From contig NC_079268.1 in assembly GCF_947241705.1 (NCBI RefSeq), positions 310,001 to 374,000 on the forward strand: a stretch of 64,000 bases of DNA. The letters are read 5' to 3'. Below, piece after piece: positions 31,540-41,115 of the stretch. Origin of the DNA: Saccharomyces mikatae IFO 1815 (Eukaryota; Ascomycota; Saccharomycetes; Saccharomycetales; Saccharomycetaceae). Made by a program: the position numbers and the translations under genes. Positions within the stretch are counted from its first letter, which is position 1, and every line of letters starts with the position of its first letter. The notes beneath the pieces are model-generated. The model ran no database searches and was not told where the DNA came from. It saw nothing but the letters and a program-made list of their open reading frames with translations.

Positions 31540-34053
31540 CTACTTCTCCGTTTGATTATCAATTACATCCTGATTGTCATCTTCAATTGAAGAACCTTGT
31601 GAAAATCCACTAAATGTATGTTCCAAGCTGTCAGGGCTAACTCCCACTGGTTTACTATCTGCTTTTTTCTGTGATACAGAAAGTTTTCTTGAATTTTTAG
31701 GTTCGTCACCATCGGCGCTCTCTTTCTTACTTTCTAAATTATTACCTTCTGTTTCTTGTGTTGGTGCATTCGAGCCGGTTTCGGTAGTTTTTTTCGCAGT
31801 AATGTCTACTGGATTTTTACCTCCATCCGAATCTTTGCTTTTGAGGTCTGTAGCCTCTTCTTTGTTTCCACCTTCCCCCTCTTCTTTTTCTTCAAGTTGG
31901 GTTGGTAAAACTTCAACACTTTTTTTTACCGATTTGTTTTGCGTAAAATATTCTCCAGAAGTCATACCGATTAACCTTTTAACTTTTTCTTCGTCAATTT
32001 TATCATCACCACGTGCAGAAGCTACATCTTTCATGGCTTCTAAAAGATTTAGTTTTTCCTTTTTTAAATCAATTTCCGTTGCATTCAATTCGCTCTTACG
32101 TTCGTTAATCAATGAATCCACTTCCAATTGCTTCAACCGAGCTTCCTTGGTTGATAGTTCAGCTTGTTCTTTAGCCTTATTAGCAAGAATGATAACATTA
32201 TCGTTTAAATGAGATTCCAATGATTCTTTGGCTTTTCCTAATTCTACTAATTTATCATCTTCTCTGACATTTCTGTTCTTTTGAGCATCGAGATCATTTC
32301 CATAGTTGGTGATTTTCCTTTTATGATCAACAATAGCATCTTGTAATCTGGAAATTTCTGCGTTAATAGAATCACGCTCTTCTACTAAAGTTTTATGTTC
32401 CGCTTCTGCATTTGCCAAATCTTCATGGTAAGGCTTCAATAACTCTTCTTGTTCTTTACGTGCTTCGGTGATATCCTGTTCACAGTTTCTACCCCATTCT
32501 TCCAAATCTTGGTCTAGACGGGCTTTCTCATCTTGTAGTTCTTGTTGCATTTGCTTTTTAAATTCGATTTCTTTGTTCTTTGAATCTTCAAGTAAACTTT
32601 CGCTTTCAGCAACTTTCGCATCCATCCTGGCCACAAGTGCATCATAACTGGCTTTGACCTTCTCTTGGGTGACCTTTTTTTCAGTTTGTTGTCTATTTGC
32701 CGTGGTAGTTAATATTTTGGCATCGTTAGAAATCATCGAACGTTCCATGGATTCCCATTCATTCAACGAGTTGCTGTAGGCTTCGGTCCTTTCCGCAATT
32801 TCCTCATCCATAGCACGTTGTGCTTCCGCTCTCTCACTGACTTCACCAAGTACTGGAGAGATCAATCCCGATGCGATTTTAGTGATATCTTCTGGTGATA
32901 AGAACAAACCACCACCCATGTTAATCTTGTTGTGGAACTCTGTTTTCTTTTGCTGATTAGATTGTGCAACTGCGACAGCGGCTTTGTTGTATTCCATATT
33001 TGTGAATAACTTTTTGTGCATATCGCTCTTTTCAATAATGTCCAACTGTTTGTCAACATTGGCTCTTGCCAAAGTTAAAACTTGCTGGGAAGTTAATTGA
33101 CTGAGGTAGGTGTCTCTCTTTTGGGCTTTTAAAGCTAAACTTTTATCGATATCCTGGCCGGGATGCATGTCTTTTACAGCATTAGCGGCACCTAATGCAA
33201 ATTTCATTGACGTGGCTTCTTGCTCAGCTGCAAGTTTCTTGTCCTTCTGTAAGTTTTGTGCTTTTGGAGCGTCCACTTTGGCCATAATGTTATTCATCAT
33301 ATCATTAGAAAAACTAAATTGGTTTAATCTGCCATGCTCATCGGTTTTGACACCATATTGAAAGTTTGCCTTTTCAGGTTCCCACCTTTCCTTGATACGA
33401 GATTCTGCTTTTTTTTCAGCGCCCATTAAGACTTTCTCCAAATTCATAGTCTTGGGCTTAGGATTGATTGTGTTGCTCAAACTAGTACTAGCACCACTTA
33501 AAACGGAGCTAGCAGAGGTAATAGAATACGACCTATTGTTTGTTTGAGAGCTTAAGCTGCTAGTTTCCATTGTCATCGAATAGGCTTTCGATGCAGCAGC
33601 CCCCGAAGATTCTTTGGCTTTTCTCTTTGTCTGTGGTTCTTGTGAATTTTTAGAAGTGATTGAATTTTGGCGAATAACTCTGGGTCCCATTTTGGATGCG
33701 GCTTTCGTGGCATTAGGGTCGATAAACATACGTTTGTAAGCTTCTACGGGAGTTTGATTGTCGTGAGCTAAATTAGCTGCTTTATCCGAAGCTGCATGAG
33801 CATCGCTAACACCAATTGAGTAGCTTTGGGCAGGTGATTGATAAACTCCGTATTTCAATTTAGCCTTATACAAGGCTTCTCTGCTCAAAGGTTCACCCGT
33901 TGTCTGGTACACTCTTGGCTTTTTCTGAGATCTGGAAGCACGTTTGAGCGACTTTTTTGACGATGTTATGGACGAAGTCCTGCTCTCCCCGCCAGATAAG
34001 CTCTTTCCTATGTTTGGTATATCTCTTTCTTCCACAGCTGAAATTAAAGACAT
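31540..34053 (-). CDS. EIS1: Eis1, eisosome component
   Basis: Peripheral plasma-membrane protein required for proper eisosome assembly. It is 837 aa (843 in S. cerevisiae). The N-terminal 250 residues are Ser-rich, with many candidate phosphosites and conserved blocks such as TGEPLSREALYKAKLKYGVY. A globular or helical region at about 270-400 contains KINMGGGLFLSPEDITKIAS. A long coiled coil spans about 405-690, rich in E, K and Q and without Pro. The C-terminal tail is acidic with low conservation but keeps the conserved block SPDSLEHTFSGFSQGSSIED near the end. It is divergent from HOF1. Confidence 0.96.
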   Translation of the reverse strand: MSLISAVEERDIPNIGKSLSGGESRTSSITSSKKSLKRASRSQKKPRVYQTTGEPLSREALYKAKLKYGVYQSPAQSYSIGVSDAHAASDKAANLAHDNQTPVEAYKRMFIDPNATKAASKMGPRVIRQNSITSKNSQEPQTKRKAKESSGAAASKAYSMTMETSSLSSQTNNRSYSITSASSVLSGASTSLSNTINPKPKTMNLEKVLMGAEKKAESRIKERWEPEKANFQYGVKTDEHGRLNQFSFSNDMMNNIMAKVDAPKAQNLQKDKKLAAEQEATSMKFALGAANAVKDMHPGQDIDKSLALKAQKRDTYLSQLTSQQVLTLARANVDKQLDIIEKSDMHKKLFTNMEYNKAAVAVAQSNQQKKTEFHNKINMGGGLFLSPEDITKIASGLISPVLGEVSERAEAQRAMDEEIAERTEAYSNSLNEWESMERSMISNDAKILTTTANRQQTEKKVTQEKVKASYDALVARMDAKVAESESLLEDSKNKEIEFKKQMQQELQDEKARLDQDLEEWGRNCEQDITEARKEQEELLKPYHEDLANAEAEHKTLVEERDSINAEISRLQDAIVDHKRKITNYGNDLDAQKNRNVREDDKLVELGKAKESLESHLNDNVIILANKAKEQAELSTKEARLKQLEVDSLINERKSELNATEIDLKKEKLNLLEAMKDVASARGDDKIDEEKVKRLIGMTSGEYFTQNKSVKKSVEVLPTQLEEKEEGEGGNKEEATDLKSKDSDGGKNPVDITAKKTTETGSNAPTQETEGNNLESKKESADGDEPKNSRKLSVSQKKADSKPVGVSPDSLEHTFSGFSQGSSIEDDNQDVIDNQTEK

Positions 34054-34609
34054 TGGTTAATATGTGCTTGCTCCTTGTTTGCGAATTTGTTTAGCAACTA
34101 AAGACTACTTAACTGTTAGAGTACACTGTTTCGCTTTCTGTTGTAGTCGCTGCCAGAAATCTAAATCTTTAAGATCACCAAACCTAATGGACATTAGTGA
34201 TATACTGCAAGCAACAAGGAGTTCTCCCCATCGAGTGGCAGTAGTTCTTCCCCCTCTCGAGGGTGCCCCTTTCGGCACTTTGCGATTTTCTTCCAGAAGG
34301 GCACCGATCGCCACATCAGGAAGACGATGTTTCCATTTTAGGTAAATACTATCCGAAGTGAAATAGTTCGAGCAACTAAAGTATTAGATTTCCTCTTTGG
34401 GGAAGTTGTAAACAATAGATGATAAAATATTATGGAACATATCCTATGGTAGAAAATCGTTTGATAAACTACACACACATTGTTTGATGGGTAGAACAAA
34501 GTAAGCTAGTGCTTGTTCTTTTCACACAAAAAAAGTATACATTATAGTGTACAAAGGCGATTGGTGTGATTCGGTGAGAGTACTGTTAATATTCTGTATA
34601 ACTGGAAGA
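34054..34609. other. EIS1/HOF1 divergent promoter region
   Basis: 556 bp. Two STRE cores (CCCCT at 34251-34255 and 34266-34270) lie 15 bp apart in a locally GC-rich patch. A 93-codon open frame here lacks an ATG start and is not supported. Confidence 0.5.
34251..34270 (+). promoter_or_regulatory. Pair of STRE cores (CCCCT) between EIS1 and HOF1
   Basis: Two CCCCT cores 15 bp apart, about 200 bp upstream of EIS1. STREs are the target of Msn2 and Msn4, and paired sites are more often functional than single ones. Inferred from motif only. Confidence 0.35.
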
Positions 34610-36601
34610 ATGAGCTATAACTATGAAGCCTGTTTCTGGGACCCAAACGACAATGGAGTGAACATCCTCCTTAGCCACGTCTCTCAGGGAATAAAGTCGT
34701 GCGATTCAATGATACATTTTTTTAAGCAACGTAGTGAGTTGGAAAAGGATTACGCCAGGCGGCTTGGGGCCATCACGAAGAAACTAGATAAAGACATTGG
34801 AACAAACATAGACTACGGGAAGCTGAGTGATACTTTCAGTGTGGTTCTCAATGTTGAGAAGTCTAGAGCACAATCGCATTCCAAGCAAAGTGAGATTCTT
34901 TTCAGACAGATCTACACAGATACAAAGGCATTCGCCGCTAACTTACAAGCAAGATACATTACATTGAGTGGGAAGATTGAAAGATTGCGGATGGACAAGT
35001 TTAACAAGAAAAAGGGGTGTGAGGTGTTGCAAAAAAAATTGCAAGATGCTCAGATTAGAACTAGAGACTTACAATTGAACGAGAATAACATGATTGGGGC
35101 TAAGAGAGTAGAACATAACAAGAGAGAACTGTTGAAATGGGAATCGAATTCTCAAGAATACCAGGTTCAACTGGACGTTTTGAAACAGGAATATAAGGCT
35201 TCGCAGAAATTTTGGATACACGAATGGGCGCAGCTATCCTGTGAACTACAAGAAATGGAAAACGCTAGAATATCCTTTTTACAATCGAAATTGCAGCAGT
35301 TCGCAACTTCATCGATGGAAACATATATTTTAGAACAAACAAAAATGGACATGTTAACGACACATTTGAACTCATTTACAGCAGCAGATGAAATATCGAC
35401 GTTCTCAAAAGAAAATGGAACTGGTAGACTAAAACATAAAAATTCTAAAGGTGACATGAATTCCAGTGTAAACTGGGCTCAGATGAGTAGTATCTCCACG
35501 ACAAGCAAAAAAAGCGAATCTTATATGGATAATATAAGGAAGCTGTCCTCTCAATTAAAGGAAACCGAAAATAAAAGAAAACTAGCTTCCGTAGAAAAAT
35601 ATGAGAAACCATTGCCATCCCCTGAAGTCACCGCGGCAAGACAGTTTAGAAACTCTACTCCGGCTATACGTAATGAGATAAAATCTGTTGTTGACCCACT
35701 ATCATCCTTGAGATCTTCGCCTGTCCAAACACAAAGTGCTATGGATGACTCTACGATAAGAGGGAAACTTGATCAATCAAGAGCGATTGTCCGGGAAGAA
35801 CAAACCAGACCTGAAGAGGATTCAAAACATTCGGATGAAAGTTATCCGATGACCCATAGAAGAAACCAATCTCTCACTTCGCCATCAGAATCAAGTTCGT
35901 CTAATCCGACTGATTTTAGCCATATCAAAAAAAGACAAAGCATGGAATCTATGACCACATCCGTAAGTTCAATGGCCAATAGTATAGACGACTCACAGAG
36001 GTTTGCTAAATCATGGAATTCTTCGAATAGAAAAAGGAAATCAATGAGCCATTTGCAAGTGCCCTCATCCTCTTCAAGGTCGGAGAATGGGGAAAAAGCT
36101 AATCATGAGGAACAAGATTATAATACAATGAGAGATAGCAGTGCAAACACAATTCTATTTAAACCCCCAGTAGCAGAAAGGGGGACGTCAAAGGGGCACA
36201 CGCATAGACAATCCATGATACTGCAGGATTCAAGTAATCCGATTGAAGATGCTTTATACGAAATGGAAAGAATCCAAAGTAGTTCTAAGCCAGGTGCAAA
36301 AACGGGAAACGTTATGCTTGAGAGAGGTATGGTCAGGGATAACGGTATTACTGTTACCTTGCCTATTGTCACTAGCGAAGGCTTTCCAGTTATTGAATAT
36401 GCAAAGGCTATGTATCCATTAGTTGGGAATGAGGCGCCTGGATTAGCCAATTTCCACAAAGGCGATTACATCCTAATTACCGAAATTGTTAATAAAGACT
36501 GGTATAAAGGTGAAGTTTATGATAACGATCGCATTAACAGGAATCACAGGGTAGGGTTGATTCCTTATAATTTCATACAACTGCTACATCAAGGATCTTG
36601 A
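34610..36601 (+). CDS. HOF1: Hof1, F-BAR/SH3 protein of the bud neck and cytokinesis
   Basis: F-BAR protein that links septins, the formin Bnr1 and the actomyosin ring, and promotes primary-septum formation. The start is the ATG at 34610 (MSYNYEACFWDPNDNG); the open frame extends 21 codons upstream without an ATG. It is 663 aa (669 in S. cerevisiae). The F-BAR domain is at about residues 8-275 (FFKQRSELEKDYARRL, then coiled helices). The Ser/Pro-rich middle holds PEST-like stretches through which SCF-Grr1 destroys the protein after mitosis. The C-terminal SH3 domain, at about 598-660, has the ALYPL-like AMYPLVGNE, KDWYKGEV and GLIPYNFIQLL motifs. Confidence 0.96.
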   Translation: MSYNYEACFWDPNDNGVNILLSHVSQGIKSCDSMIHFFKQRSELEKDYARRLGAITKKLDKDIGTNIDYGKLSDTFSVVLNVEKSRAQSHSKQSEILFRQIYTDTKAFAANLQARYITLSGKIERLRMDKFNKKKGCEVLQKKLQDAQIRTRDLQLNENNMIGAKRVEHNKRELLKWESNSQEYQVQLDVLKQEYKASQKFWIHEWAQLSCELQEMENARISFLQSKLQQFATSSMETYILEQTKMDMLTTHLNSFTAADEISTFSKENGTGRLKHKNSKGDMNSSVNWAQMSSISTTSKKSESYMDNIRKLSSQLKETENKRKLASVEKYEKPLPSPEVTAARQFRNSTPAIRNEIKSVVDPLSSLRSSPVQTQSAMDDSTIRGKLDQSRAIVREEQTRPEEDSKHSDESYPMTHRRNQSLTSPSESSSSNPTDFSHIKKRQSMESMTTSVSSMANSIDDSQRFAKSWNSSNRKRKSMSHLQVPSSSSRSENGEKANHEEQDYNTMRDSSANTILFKPPVAERGTSKGHTHRQSMILQDSSNPIEDALYEMERIQSSSKPGAKTGNVMLERGMVRDNGITVTLPIVTSEGFPVIEYAKAMYPLVGNEAPGLANFHKGDYILITEIVNKDWYKGEVYDNDRINRNHRVGLIPYNFIQLLHQGS

Positions 36602-37073
36602 CCTTGATACATATTTTTTTTACATTTTTTTCTTTTAAGAAGGAAAAACGCCATTTCTGTCTTTTATTAAATAGAGACATTAGAACATATGTAACCGTGA
36701 GATAAGGTTTGTCTCCGGATCTGTAACTAAAATCATAGACTCTCTCATTTTGCCCTTTTATTTTCATTTTTATTTTCTTTGCCACTTTTAATACTAAAAG
36801 TCCGTTAACAACTTTGATCATACCTTTCTTATTAACAAATATGTCTAATTGGACGTAATGATATATATCCATTGGCCAAGGTGCTCTAATGATCAGCATT
36901 CAACTGTAACTAAGACCTTTGAGTCACTTCTTACGAGTTCTTACTGTTTCGCGTACTGGCTGAAAGCAAATTTCAACATCATAGATATTAAACAGTAAGT
37001 GACAATATTGTAGTACTGAAAAAATACAATATGCTGAGTGAAGTGCCTCGAATAACCACTACAAGATTTGAAT
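36602..37073. other. HOF1-ARP9 intergenic region
   Basis: 472 bp with a T-rich HOF1 3' flank and a TGAGTCA core at 36920-36926. A 108-codon reverse open frame covering 36573-36899 has no recognisable similarity and overlaps the HOF1 3' end. Confidence 0.5.
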
Positions 37074-38561
37074 ATGGCACCATTTAGACAGGATAGTATT
37101 TTGGTATGTTTTTAGTTTAGTAATGAATTTCATTTCTTTTGATGAACGCTTTTGACAGATCTTTTTTATACTAACAATATTATGCAGATAATATACCCCA
37201 GGTCCCAAACTACTCTCGTTCAGTTTGGTTTGAATGAAGAGACGTTTACTGTGCCTGAGTTGGAAATACCAACTCAAATTTATCGGAGCAAAAAACAGGA
37301 TGGCTCCGACGCATATCATTCAAGCAACAAGGATAATACGGCCGAGTTAGTCAATCCAATCCAAAATGGCAGAATAATAGATATAAATGCTTTCACACAA
37401 TTTTTAAGACTAATATACGTATCTATTTTGTCTGATAGAGCTAGTAAAAATCAAGATGCTTTTGAAGCTGAGCTATCCAATATTCCTCTCCTACTGATCA
37501 CGCACCATTCTTGGTCACAATCTGATCTAGAGAGGATTACTCAATACGTATTTGAAAGTCTTGAGATAAACAACCTGATTCAATTGCCTGCGTCTTTGGC
37601 GGCTACTTATTCCATGATTTCGTTACAGAATTGTTGTATTATTGATGTTGGAACGTATCATACCGATATTATTCCTATTGTTGATTATGCGCAATTAGAT
37701 CATCTTGTTTCTTCAATACCAATTGGTGGTCAGTCTATTAATGATTCTTTAAAAAAGTTACTGCCTCAATGGGATGATGATCAGATAGAATCACTGAAAA
37801 AGTCACCTATTTTTGAGGTGCTGAGTGACGATGCTAAAAAATTATCAAGTTTCGATTTTGGAAACGAAAATGAGGATGAAGATGAAGGAACTCTGAACGT
37901 TGCCGAGATTATCACGAGTGGACGTGATACACGTGAAGTTTTAGAGGAAAGAGAACGTGGGCAAAAAGTCAGAAATGTTAAAAATAGCGATTTGGAGTTC
38001 AATACTTTTTGGGATGAGAAGGGCAACGAAATTAAAGTTGGCAAGCAAAGATTTCAAGGCTGCAATAACTTGATTAAGAATATTTCTAATCGTGTGGGGT
38101 TGACCTTAGATAATATAGATGACATAAACAAAGCTAAAGCAGTTTGGGAGAACATTATTATTGTCGGTGGCACGACGTCAATTTCAGGGTTTAAAGAAGC
38201 TTTGTTGGGCCAATTGTTGAAAGACCATTTAATTGTTGAGCCGGAGGAAGAAAAGTTAAAAAGAGAGGAGGAAGCTAAGTCTGTATTACCTGCTGCAACA
38301 AAAAAGAAAAGCAAGTTCATGACAAATAACACTGCATTTGTGCCAAGTATAGAATACGTACAGTGCCCTACGATAATTAAACTTGCCAAATATCCGGACT
38401 ACTTTCCTGAGTGGAAGAAAAGTGGATATTCCGAGATTATATTCTTAGGTGCTCAAATTGTTTCCAAGCAAATCTTCACTCATCCAAAGGATACGTTTTA
38501 TATTACAAGAGAAAAATACAATATGAAAGGTCCAGCTGCACTTTGGGACGTGCAGTTTTAG
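37074..38561 (+). CDS. ARP9: Arp9, actin-related protein of SWI/SNF and RSC (one intron)
   Basis: Nuclear actin-related protein that pairs with Arp7 on the HSA helix of Snf2 or Sth1. The gene is split. Exon 1 is 37074-37103 (ten codons, [10 protein letters not shown]), the intron is 37104-37187, and exon 2 is 37188-38561 ([10 protein letters not shown]...), giving 467 aa, the S. cerevisiae length. Splice signals are canonical: GTATGT, TACTAAC at 37169-37175, and a 3' CAG. The actin fold is recognisable ([38 protein letters not shown]), but the nucleotide-site residues are weak, in keeping with the lack of ATPase activity in Arp9. A variable insert lies at about 225-310. Confidence 0.97.
37104..37187 (+). 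other. ARP9: Spliceosomal intron of ARP9 (84 nt)
   Basis: 5' splice site GTATGT, branch sequence TACTAAC at 37169-37175, 3' splice site ATGCAG ending at 37187. The branch-to-3' distance is 13 nt. Splicing joins TTG to ATA in frame, reproducing the known Arp9 N-terminus. Confidence 0.95.
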
Positions 38562-38694
38562 AAGTAAGTGATGCACATCTCGATGTATCCAGAATTGATG
38601 TGAGTATATGCTATTAAGTTTTCCACCCAATAAAAGTGGGAATTATATACATTATGTAATATATAGAATTCGTGCAAAATCAACAAGGGAAACG

Positions 38695-39999
38695 CTACCT
38701 TGCTTGGGTAAATGGTGCGGTATTCGTAGAAACTGTTTGACGTTCATCTGTTTCAATTGATATGTTTTTTTCCAAATCGGCTTCTTCATTTCCATGTGTA
38801 CAAGATGAGTCGCTTCCATCTGCCTGGTCATCCTTTCGTATCCATCTCTTGAACAAGCTTACAAAGAAATTCGCCGTCATCACTTGCTCAACTTGATATA
38901 AGACCAAAGGAACTAATAATTTACCCAGGTGTTCTTTTTTATCACCGTATTGTGATGTAATTAGTGATACACCTAGTGCAGCAGTTTTGGCAGGGCCACA
39001 AAACATAATGCAAATTGCATCTTCCTTAGAATAATAAAATGGTCTGAAGAACTTATAAGAATAACGGTACAGTTTTGTAGATTTGCCTTCTATTGGTTCA
39101 TGGGGAAAAATCTTGATAATAAACCATGGCCTTGCACATAAGTACGACAACCCTGTGAAGAATAAGTAAATTCCCAAATTGAAAAAGCAGATAAATATGA
39201 TACAAGCGTGGGAGACACTTGTAAATGCACCCTGGTAAAAGGCTGTCGAAAATGAACTAAACATAATCAATAAAAGCATGTAAGATCCAATTTTGATATG
39301 ATATTTTTTCAAGAAACCTAAGTAGTATGAAGTATACTTTGGAAAACAATTCTGGATAACCTGCCCAACAAACAAAGGTACGAAGACCGAGAGACCAACC
39401 TGTTTCATAACACGGCCATAAAGTGCACCAATGCCATTTCCAGTAGCAGGATTACCGTACTGAAATGGTGGCCGGTTAGTGAACATTTGACTTAATGCAG
39501 GTGTGATAAAGGCGCCTAGCAAATTTCCAATAAATACTTCACAAACACACAAAAGGTCATTTCCACCGGCATTCGTGGTCATAATAACATTTGATGCCAC
39601 AGTCGTTGGACAAGTAGCAGTTAAAATTAGACCAATAAGTACCCAATCATCTATTTTCGGATCATTAGCAGCCTTCACAGCGCAACAAAATCCATATACT
39701 ATCGACGAAGTAATCAAAAAACTAAGGACCAGGATAGTGGTATGAGCCCTCCAGTTTAACATATTTGCCATTAATGACCTGGATTTCATTCCCAGCCCAC
39801 TTTGCAGAAATATCCATGCAACACAGCCATAGCCAATGCTATACTGACCTCTGATTAGCCCTCCGTCCCTTGCAAAATTTGGAGCGAACCTTGCAATAAT
39901 AATCAAAATAGCCAACCAGAAAAAAAACCATTGGGATATCAAAAATACTGTTATAGGGTGTGTCCAAATTTTTCGTACTAAGGAGTATTGAGTTTTCAT
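38695..39999 (-). CDS. RCH1: Rch1, plasma-membrane regulator of calcium influx (SLC10A7 family)
   Basis: Sodium/bile-acid-cotransporter-like membrane protein of the SLC10A7 branch that limits cytosolic calcium rises and is induced by high calcium. It is 434 aa, identical in length to S. cerevisiae. About ten hydrophobic segments are visible between residues 15 and 380, the first being PITVFLISQWFFFWLAILII. The family signatures ILTATCPTTVASNVIMTTNA and NAGGNDLLCVCEVFIGNLLG lie in the middle, and CGPAKTAALGVSLI near 332. The C-terminal tail after about 390 is acidic and cytosolic. It is divergent from IMP2. Confidence 0.95.
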   Translation of the reverse strand: MKTQYSLVRKIWTHPITVFLISQWFFFWLAILIIIARFAPNFARDGGLIRGQYSIGYGCVAWIFLQSGLGMKSRSLMANMLNWRAHTTILVLSFLITSSIVYGFCCAVKAANDPKIDDWVLIGLILTATCPTTVASNVIMTTNAGGNDLLCVCEVFIGNLLGAFITPALSQMFTNRPPFQYGNPATGNGIGALYGRVMKQVGLSVFVPLFVGQVIQNCFPKYTSYYLGFLKKYHIKIGSYMLLLIMFSSFSTAFYQGAFTSVSHACIIFICFFNLGIYLFFTGLSYLCARPWFIIKIFPHEPIEGKSTKLYRYSYKFFRPFYYSKEDAICIMFCGPAKTAALGVSLITSQYGDKKEHLGKLLVPLVLYQVEQVMTANFFVSLFKRWIRKDDQADGSDSSCTHGNEEADLEKNISIETDERQTVSTNTAPFTQAR

Positions 40000-40407
40000 T
40001 TCGTACGTAGGGGTGTTATAAATGTGTGTGTCTTGTTTATGCCAATTATGTTAGAGTTGTCAGGTATCGTAGAAGGGAGTGAGAACGTGATTCAGGTAGC
40101 ATAGACGGTTTCAAAAAAACAAAGACTAGACCTTTCTTTTTATATTTGAAAGTTTTTATTTGTTTAGGCTTAACACTATCTCGATTCTACTCTGTGCTTC
40201 CTCATCTTCAGGTCATTTGTTGGAACTCTAACTTCCGAGTATCATCGAAATACTGTGGAAGATCGGCTCGGAAGGAGAACGACCCTAAGTTCCGAGCTGG
40301 TGAAAAATAAATGAGAAAAGAGCCACCTTAATTGAATAATCTGGTGGTTGCTTGTTAACAAAAAGCGTGCTGTTGTCGATGAGGTTTTTGCATTTTAGTG
40401 TACAGTA
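40000..40407. other. RCH1/IMP2 divergent promoter region
   Basis: 408 bp containing three copies of the heptamer TTCCGAG (two forward, one reverse) within 64 bp at 40233-40296. No gene. Confidence 0.55.
40233..40296. promoter_or_regulatory. Triplicated TTCCGAG motif between RCH1 and IMP2
   Basis: TTCCGAG at 40233-40239, its complement CTCGGAA at 40267-40273, and TTCCGAG at 40290-40296. The CGG-type half-sites suggest a zinc-cluster factor, but none can be named. Confidence 0.35.
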
Positions 40408-40938
40408 ATGTTTCAGGCAAGATCAAAAAGAGTTCTACAGAGCACTTTAATAGCACTTTCATGGATTCCAGTTTTTCTAACCATCAATAATAATGTGGTG
40501 CATATTGCACAAGTTAAAGGAATCTCGATGCAGCCTACGCTGAACCCACAAACAGAAACACTAGCAAAAGATTGGGTACTACTTTGGAAGTTTGGTGTCA
40601 AAAATCCAGTCAATCTATCAAGAGACGATATTGTTCTTTTTAGGGCTCCGACAAATCCTAGGAAAATCTATTGTAAAAGAGTTAAAGGCTTACCGTTTGA
40701 CACCATTGAAACAAAATTTCCATACCCCAAACCTCAAGTAAACCTACCCAGAGGACATATATGGGTCGAAGGAGACAACCTTTTCCATTCGATTGATAGC
40801 AATACATTTGGCCCCATTTCTAGTGGGTTGGTTATAGGGAAAGCTGTATCGATTGTTTGGCCACCTTCTAGGTGGGGGTCAGATCTCAAACTGAGTACTG
40901 GCAGGGATTGTATTAGCAAAAGAGCCATTCCTGAATGA
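40408..40938 (+). CDS. IMP2: Imp2, catalytic subunit of the mitochondrial inner-membrane peptidase
   Basis: Type I signal-peptidase-family protease facing the intermembrane space. It acts with Imp1 and Som1 and matures proteins such as cytochrome c1. It is 176 aa (177 in S. cerevisiae). One N-terminal hydrophobic segment (about 13-33, LIALSWIPVFLTINNNVVHI) anchors the protein. The catalytic Ser is S40 in VKGISMQPTL and the Lys is K90 in YCKRVKGLPFD, one position earlier than the S41/K91 of S. cerevisiae because of a one-residue N-terminal difference. The conserved GHIWVEGDN box follows at about 117. Confidence 0.97.
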   Translation: MFQARSKRVLQSTLIALSWIPVFLTINNNVVHIAQVKGISMQPTLNPQTETLAKDWVLLWKFGVKNPVNLSRDDIVLFRAPTNPRKIYCKRVKGLPFDTIETKFPYPKPQVNLPRGHIWVEGDNLFHSIDSNTFGPISSGLVIGKAVSIVWPPSRWGSDLKLSTGRDCISKRAIPE

Positions 40939-41115
40939 TATTAACATAGTTGTGAAGAGTTTAGAAGCGGAGAAGTATCCAAATGCAAAAAATTAATTAA
41001 AAGGTTACTCTAATGCAATAAAGTATAGATGATAGTAGCTTATGTATTGATATAATTAGCGTTCAATTCCTGAATATATATTCTCTGTTGTTTTGATGAT
41101 ATTAGTGCACATATA

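Noticed and set aside
34064-34345. 93-codon open frame between EIS1 and HOF1
   Set aside because: Starts with GTG, with its first internal Met near residue 42; overlaps the STRE pair of a divergent promoter.
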